Assembly (NCBI GenBank): GCA_958413765.1
Contig: CATYVH010000001.1
Location: 1 to 64,000, forward strand
Reading direction: 5' to 3'
From: an uncultured Collinsella sp.
GTDB lineage: Bacteria > Actinomycetota > Coriobacteriia > Coriobacteriales > Coriobacteriaceae
DNA: 64,000 nt
Below the pieces are notes generated by a model. The model worked only from the letters and a program-made list of their open reading frames with translations, did no database searches and was not told the DNA's origin. The position numbers and the translations under genes are program-made. Of this stretch, positions 59,649-64,000 are shown piece after piece (positions within the stretch are counted from its first letter, which is position 1; every line of letters starts with the position of its first letter).

Positions 59649-61646
59649 ATGGCAAAAAACACCGCAAACTATGGTAACGACAGTATCCGCCAGCTCAAGG
59701 ACGAGGAGCGCGTACGCCTGCGCCCCGCCGTCATCTTTGGCTCGGACGGACTCGATGGCTGCGCGCATGCTGCCTTCGAGATCCTGTCCAACGCCGTTGA
59801 CGAGGCGCGCCAGGGCTACGGCAAGCTCATCACCCTTACCGCCTTTCGCGATGGCTCTATTCAGGTGGAGGACAACGGCCGCGGCTGCCCGCTCGACTGG
59901 AACCCCTCCGAAAAGCGCTTTAACTGGGAGCTCGTCTTTTGCGAGCTCTACGCCGGCGGCAAGTACAACAACAACCAGGGTGGCGACTACGACTTCTCGC
60001 TCGGCACCAACGGCTTGGGCTCGTGCGCGACCCAGTATGCCTCCGAGTATATGGACGTCACGGTTTGGCGCGACGGCAACAAGTACTCCCTGCACTTTAA
60101 GAAAGGCAAGGTCGTTGGCGCCAAAAAGAAAGCGCTTGAGATCGAGCCCAGCGACGAGGACCGCACCGGCACCACCATCAAGTGGCGCCCCGATCTTGAG
60201 GTCTTTACCTCGATCAGCATTCCCCACGACTGGTATCGCGAGACCATGCGCCGCCAGGCCGTGGTCAACGCCAACGTGACCTTCCGCCTGCGCATTGAGG
60301 GCGACGATGGCGAGTTTTCCGAAGAGGATTTTTGCTATCCCAAGGGCATCGAGGACTACGTGCTCGAGAAGGTCGGTACCGACTACCTTACCGAGCCCTT
60401 CTTTATCGAGGCTGACCGTCGCGGTCGCGACCGCGAGGACCTGCCCGATTACAACGTCAAGATCACCGCGTGCATGTGCTTCTCGCGCACCTTCATGATG
60501 CAGGAGTACTACCACAACTCGTCATGGCTCGAGAACGGCGGTTCGCCCGAAAAGGCCGCCCGTAGTGCTCTGACCAGCGCCATCGATGCCTACATCAAGC
60601 AACAGGGCAAGTACAACAAAAACGAGAGCGGCATTAAGTGGCAGGACGTCCAGGACTGTCTGGTGCTGGTGACCAACTGCTTCTCCACCCAGACGTCCTA
60701 CGAAAACCAGACTAAGAAGGCCATCAATAACCGCTTTATCCAGCAGGCGATGACGGCATTCTTTAAGGAGCGCCTCTCGACCTATCTGATCGAGAACAAA
60801 GACGCCGCCAACAAGATCATGGAGCAGGTGCTCATCAACAAGCGCTCGCGCGAGAACGCCGAGAAGACGCGCCAGAGCATCAAGACCAATCTGCAGCAGA
60901 AGACCGACATGGCCAACCGCGTGCAGAAGTTCATCGACTGCCGCTCCAAGGACAAGAGCCGTCGCGAGATCTACATCGTAGAGGGCGACTCGGCAGCAGG
61001 CGCCATCCGCACCTCGCGCGATGCCGAGTTCCAGGGTGTTATGCCCGTCCGAGGCAAGATCCTCAACTGTCTGAAAGAGGACTACCCGCGCATCTTTAAG
61101 TCCGACATCATCATGGACCTCATGCGCGTGCTGGGCTGCGGTGTGGAGATCAAGGACAAGCGCATCAAGAACCTTGGCGCCTTTGACCTGGACAACCTCA
61201 ACTGGAACAAGGTCATCATCTGTACGGACGCCGACGTCGACGGTTATCACATCCGCACGCTTGTGCTCACCATGCTCTATCGCCTGGTGCCCACGCTTAT
61301 CGACGAGGGCTACGTGTATATCGCCGAGTCGCCGCTCTACGAGATCAACTGCAAAGAGAAGACCTACTTTGCCTACACCGAGCTCGAGAAGAACGGCATC
61401 CTCAAGGAGATTGGCGACCAGAAGTGCTCGATCAACCGCTCCAAGGGTCTTGGTGAGAACGATCCGGACATGATGTGGCTCACCACCATGAACCCCGAGA
61501 CGCGCCGCCTGATCAAGGTAGAACCCGAGGACGTCACCAAGATGGAGACCATGTTCAACCTGTTGCTGGGCAACGACGAGACGGGCCGCAAGCGTCACAT
61601 CTCCGAGCACGGCAAGGAATACCTGGACCAGCTGGACCTGCAGTAG
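59649..61646 (+). CDS. Type IIA DNA topoisomerase subunit B (ParE/GyrB-like)
   Basis: A 665-residue GHKL ATPase/toprim protein: NAVDEA (Mg-ATP), DNGRGCPLDW, GTNGLGSC, then toprim with EGDSAAGA and DADVDGYHI. It should hydrolyse ATP and bind one DNA metal site of a type IIA topoisomerase. EGDSAAG replaces the usual EGDSAGG, and PVRGKILN the usual PLRGKILN, so it belongs to a divergent branch, not housekeeping gyrase. ATG follows GAGAG. Subunit A follows 45 bp later. Confidence 0.9.
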   Translation: MAKNTANYGNDSIRQLKDEERVRLRPAVIFGSDGLDGCAHAAFEILSNAVDEARQGYGKLITLTAFRDGSIQVEDNGRGCPLDWNPSEKRFNWELVFCELYAGGKYNNNQGGDYDFSLGTNGLGSCATQYASEYMDVTVWRDGNKYSLHFKKGKVVGAKKKALEIEPSDEDRTGTTIKWRPDLEVFTSISIPHDWYRETMRRQAVVNANVTFRLRIEGDDGEFSEEDFCYPKGIEDYVLEKVGTDYLTEPFFIEADRRGRDREDLPDYNVKITACMCFSRTFMMQEYYHNSSWLENGGSPEKAARSALTSAIDAYIKQQGKYNKNESGIKWQDVQDCLVLVTNCFSTQTSYENQTKKAINNRFIQQAMTAFFKERLSTYLIENKDAANKIMEQVLINKRSRENAEKTRQSIKTNLQQKTDMANRVQKFIDCRSKDKSRREIYIVEGDSAAGAIRTSRDAEFQGVMPVRGKILNCLKEDYPRIFKSDIIMDLMRVLGCGVEIKDKRIKNLGAFDLDNLNWNKVIICTDADVDGYHIRTLVLTMLYRLVPTLIDEGYVYIAESPLYEINCKEKTYFAYTELEKNGILKEIGDQKCSINRSKGLGENDPDMMWLTTMNPETRRLIKVEPEDVTKMETMFNLLLGNDETGRKRHISEHGKEYLDQLDLQ

Positions 61647-61691
61647 CAGCAAATCGATAACGACGGCCCATAAGAAGTTCAAGAGGAAATC

Positions 61692-63932
61692 GTGGCAAAG
61701 AAGAAGACGAAGAACCAGCCCAAGAAAAAGCAGGTCAACGCCGAGAACGTCATCGGCCTGCACTCCGAGGTCACCGACCAGCCGATTACGCAGACGCTCG
61801 AGGTCAACTACATGCCCTACGCTATGAGCGTCAACGTCTCGCGTGCATTCCCCGAGATCGACGGCTTTAAGCCCTCGCACCGCAAGCTGCTCTACACTAT
61901 GTACAAGATGGGCCTGCTCAAGGGCGAGCGCCAAAAGAGCGCCAACATCGTGGGCCAGACCATGAAGCTCAACCCACACGGCGACGCCGCCATCTACGAG
62001 ACGATGGTGCGCCTGGCCACGGGCAACGAGGCGCTGCTTGCTCCTTTCGTGGAGTCGAAGGGCAACTTTGGCAAGTACTATTCGGGCGACCTGAGCTACG
62101 CCGCCTCGCGTTATACCGAGGCCAAGCTCTCCCCCATCAGCGCCGAGATCTTCAAAGACATCGACAAGGACCCGGTCGACTTCGTTGACAGCTACGACGG
62201 TGCCATGAAGGAGCCGCGTCTGCTGCCCACCACGTTCCCCAACATCCTCGTCTCGGCCAACAAGGGCATCGGCGTCGCTATGGCGTCCGATATCTGCGGC
62301 TTCAACCTCAACGAGGTCTGCACCGCCACGATGCACTACCTGAAGGACCCCGACTGCGACCTGCTCGAGTACATGCCCATGCCCGATTTCTCGACCGGCG
62401 GCGAGATTATCTACCGCCGCGAGGAGATGGAGAAGATCATCGAGACCGGTCTTGGCAGCTTCCAGATTCGCTCCCGCTGGCGCTGGATTCCCGAAGAGCG
62501 CATCATCGAGGTGTACGAGATCCCCTACACCACCAAGACCGATGTCATCATCGAACGCATCGTCAAGCTCTCCAAGGAGGGCAAGGTCAAGGAGATCGCC
62601 GACATCCGCGACGAGACCGACCTTTCGGGTCTGCGCATCGCCATCGACCTTAAGCGCGGCGTCGACCCCGACAAGCTCATGGCCAAGCTCTATCGCTCGA
62701 CCACGCTGCAGGATTCGTTCTCGTGCAACTTCAACGTGCTCGTCGACGGCTATCCCCGTGTTATGGGCGTGCGCCAGATTCTGCACGAGTGGGTCAAGTG
62801 GCGTATTGCGTCCACGCGTCGCCGCATTAACTTTGACCTGGGCAAAAAGTCCGAGCGCCTGCACCTGCTGCACGGCCTTGAGGCAATTCTGCTCGACATC
62901 GACAAGGCCATCGCCATCATCCGCGGCACTAAGCTCGAGGCAGAGGTTGTACCCAACCTTATGAAGGGTTTCGACATCGACGAGACCCAGGCCGAGTTTG
63001 TCGCCGAGCTTAAGCTCCGCAACATCAACGAGGAGTACATCCTCAACCGCACCAAGGACATCGCCAAGCTCGAGGGCGAGATTGCCGAGCTTGAGGAGAT
63101 CCTCTCCAGCGAGGAGAACATCAAGAAGGTCATCAGCGACGAGCTAGCAGCGGTCAACAAGAAGTACGTGATGCCGCGCCGCACGGGCAGGATCGAGCCC
63201 CATGAGGTTATCGAGGTAAGCTTGGAGCCCGAGGTCGAGGAGTACCCGGTCACCATCATGCTCTCGCGCGATGGCTACCTAAAGAAGATGACGGACCGCG
63301 TGCTCAAGAAGGCGACCACGCTCAAGTACAAGGACGGCGACAAACCCTTTATCGAGTTCCCGTCCTCCAACACCCACGAGCTGCTGGTCTTTACCAACAA
63401 GAGCCAGGTGTACAAGTGCAAGGTCGCGGCGTTTGAGGACACCAAGTCGGCCCAGCTGGGCTCGTACCTTTCGACCGATCTTGAGATGGAACCCGACGAG
63501 AGCGTCATCTGGGTCATCGACCCCGAGGACTACAAGGCCGACGTGCTGTTCGTCTTTGAGAACGGCCGCGTGGTGCGTGTCGCGCTTTCTGGATACGCTA
63601 CCAAGACCAACCGCAAGCGCCTTAAGAACGCCATCTACGGCGGCAGCAAGCTGCTGTATGCGCAGGTGCTCAAGGAGGACCGCGACCTCGCGCTGATCTC
63701 GAGCGACTACCGCCTGATGAACTTCAACACGTCGCTGCTCAAGACCAAGACGACCACCAACACGCAGGGCGTCCAGGCCTTTACGGCCAAGAAGGGCCGC
63801 TCGGTCACCACCGTCGGCACGACCGAGGAAATCCTTGGCGCCGGCGTCTCGGCCGAGAAGTTCACCGCGCAGAGCCTGCCCTCCGCCGGCGCCCTCATGA
63901 AGGAAAATGACATGCCGAGTTTGTTTGACTAA
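61692..63932 (+). CDS. Type IIA DNA topoisomerase subunit A (ParC/GyrA-like)
   Basis: A 746-residue subunit A with catalytic Tyr141 in AASRYTEAKLS, the winged-helix region and a reduced C-terminal beta-pinwheel (about 500-720). The quinolone-contact segment reads HGDAAIYE, so the usual Ser is Ala and the usual Asp is Glu. No gyrase-type GyrA box is evident. It starts with GTG behind AGAGGAAA and pairs with subunit B upstream. Whether it replaces Topo IV or adds a third activity depends on genes outside the window. Confidence 0.9.
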   Translation: MAKKKTKNQPKKKQVNAENVIGLHSEVTDQPITQTLEVNYMPYAMSVNVSRAFPEIDGFKPSHRKLLYTMYKMGLLKGERQKSANIVGQTMKLNPHGDAAIYETMVRLATGNEALLAPFVESKGNFGKYYSGDLSYAASRYTEAKLSPISAEIFKDIDKDPVDFVDSYDGAMKEPRLLPTTFPNILVSANKGIGVAMASDICGFNLNEVCTATMHYLKDPDCDLLEYMPMPDFSTGGEIIYRREEMEKIIETGLGSFQIRSRWRWIPEERIIEVYEIPYTTKTDVIIERIVKLSKEGKVKEIADIRDETDLSGLRIAIDLKRGVDPDKLMAKLYRSTTLQDSFSCNFNVLVDGYPRVMGVRQILHEWVKWRIASTRRRINFDLGKKSERLHLLHGLEAILLDIDKAIAIIRGTKLEAEVVPNLMKGFDIDETQAEFVAELKLRNINEEYILNRTKDIAKLEGEIAELEEILSSEENIKKVISDELAAVNKKYVMPRRTGRIEPHEVIEVSLEPEVEEYPVTIMLSRDGYLKKMTDRVLKKATTLKYKDGDKPFIEFPSSNTHELLVFTNKSQVYKCKVAAFEDTKSAQLGSYLSTDLEMEPDESVIWVIDPEDYKADVLFVFENGRVVRVALSGYATKTNRKRLKNAIYGGSKLLYAQVLKEDRDLALISSDYRLMNFNTSLLKTKTTTNTQGVQAFTAKKGRSVTTVGTTEEILGAGVSAEKFTAQSLPSAGALMKENDMPSLFD

Positions 63933-64000
63933 AACAACGGCGACTAAACCGTCATGGTTTTACAAAGCAGCGGGGCCCGGAGCGCAGTAAACGCTGCGCC
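63933..64000 (+). other. Downstream end with partial hairpin
   Basis: GCGCAG and CTGCGC near 63982-63999 form a stem that may be a terminator finishing beyond the window. No gene is seen. Confidence 0.35.

Noticed and set aside
60522..62873. 783-codon open frame on the minus strand
   Set aside because: It is antisense to the two topoisomerase genes, has repetitive Val/Leu/Asp composition typical of a GC-rich shadow frame, and no start with a binding site.

Overview
The window is a gene-dense, GC-rich chromosomal segment. Gene content and protein style fit an anaerobic gut actinobacterium of the Coriobacteriia, most like Collinsella. Pointers are a CD1871A-type CXXC peptide beside a 4Fe-4S membrane protein, a CoA-disulfide reductase, an LAGTG surface anchor, TipAS-type and BvgS-like sensors, and many GTG/TTG starts. 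This taxonomic placement is inference. I saw no rRNA, tRNA, CRISPR array or complete insertion sequence.

Layout. 0-13.9 kb: a truncated AAA ATPase, an EF-G/TetM-like GTPase, a GNAT enzyme, rRNA methyltransferases (rsmJ, RlmA-like), a MATE exporter, a LysR/EamA divergent pair (the EamA start is broken by a seven-A run), ung, an SDR enzyme, a VUT-family (queuosine precursor type) transporter and prfC. 13.9-19 kb: an exact 80-bp-period array of four dyads, a YtrA-type GntR/ABC operon, a ClC channel, a LOG-family enzyme and a K+ channel. 19-30 kb: two BvgS-like sensing systems, one fused (SBP-kinase-receiver) and one split into two overlapping genes, then an aminotransferase, trmO, an XRE-zinc-TipAS regulator, glutaredoxin and dus. 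30-36.4 kb: a magnesium locus with mgtA, a 51-residue membrane peptide just downstream, an M-box-like leader, a lone winged-helix regulator and a second divergent P-type ATPase. 36.4-39.5 kb: a segmental duplication in which one copy of a membrane-protein gene has decayed, while a 186-bp hairpin element beside each copy keeps its pairing through compensatory changes. 39.5-48.7 kb: a fused ABC exporter and a thiol-redox island (CoA-disulfide reductase, rhodanese remnant, TlpA lipoprotein, 4Fe-4S membrane protein, CXXC peptide, divergent two-component system).

48.7-52 kb is a scar zone of truncated genes (arginase, an unrecognised family, an IS3-like transposase tail, an ABC ATPase) around a PadR/DUF1700 operon. 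52-57.7 kb holds a LuxR-type regulator and a 1455-residue, probably sortase-anchored surface protein. 58-64 kb holds a second AAA ATPase with a 37-bp palindrome upstream and a type IIA topoisomerase pair with unusual active-site neighbours. Small families of palindromes (TGTGACAAAGGGAC type and GGGGACGTTC type) punctuate gene ends. Several genes shorter than 60 codons, each with a good ribosome binding site and several with a membrane helix, are described here.
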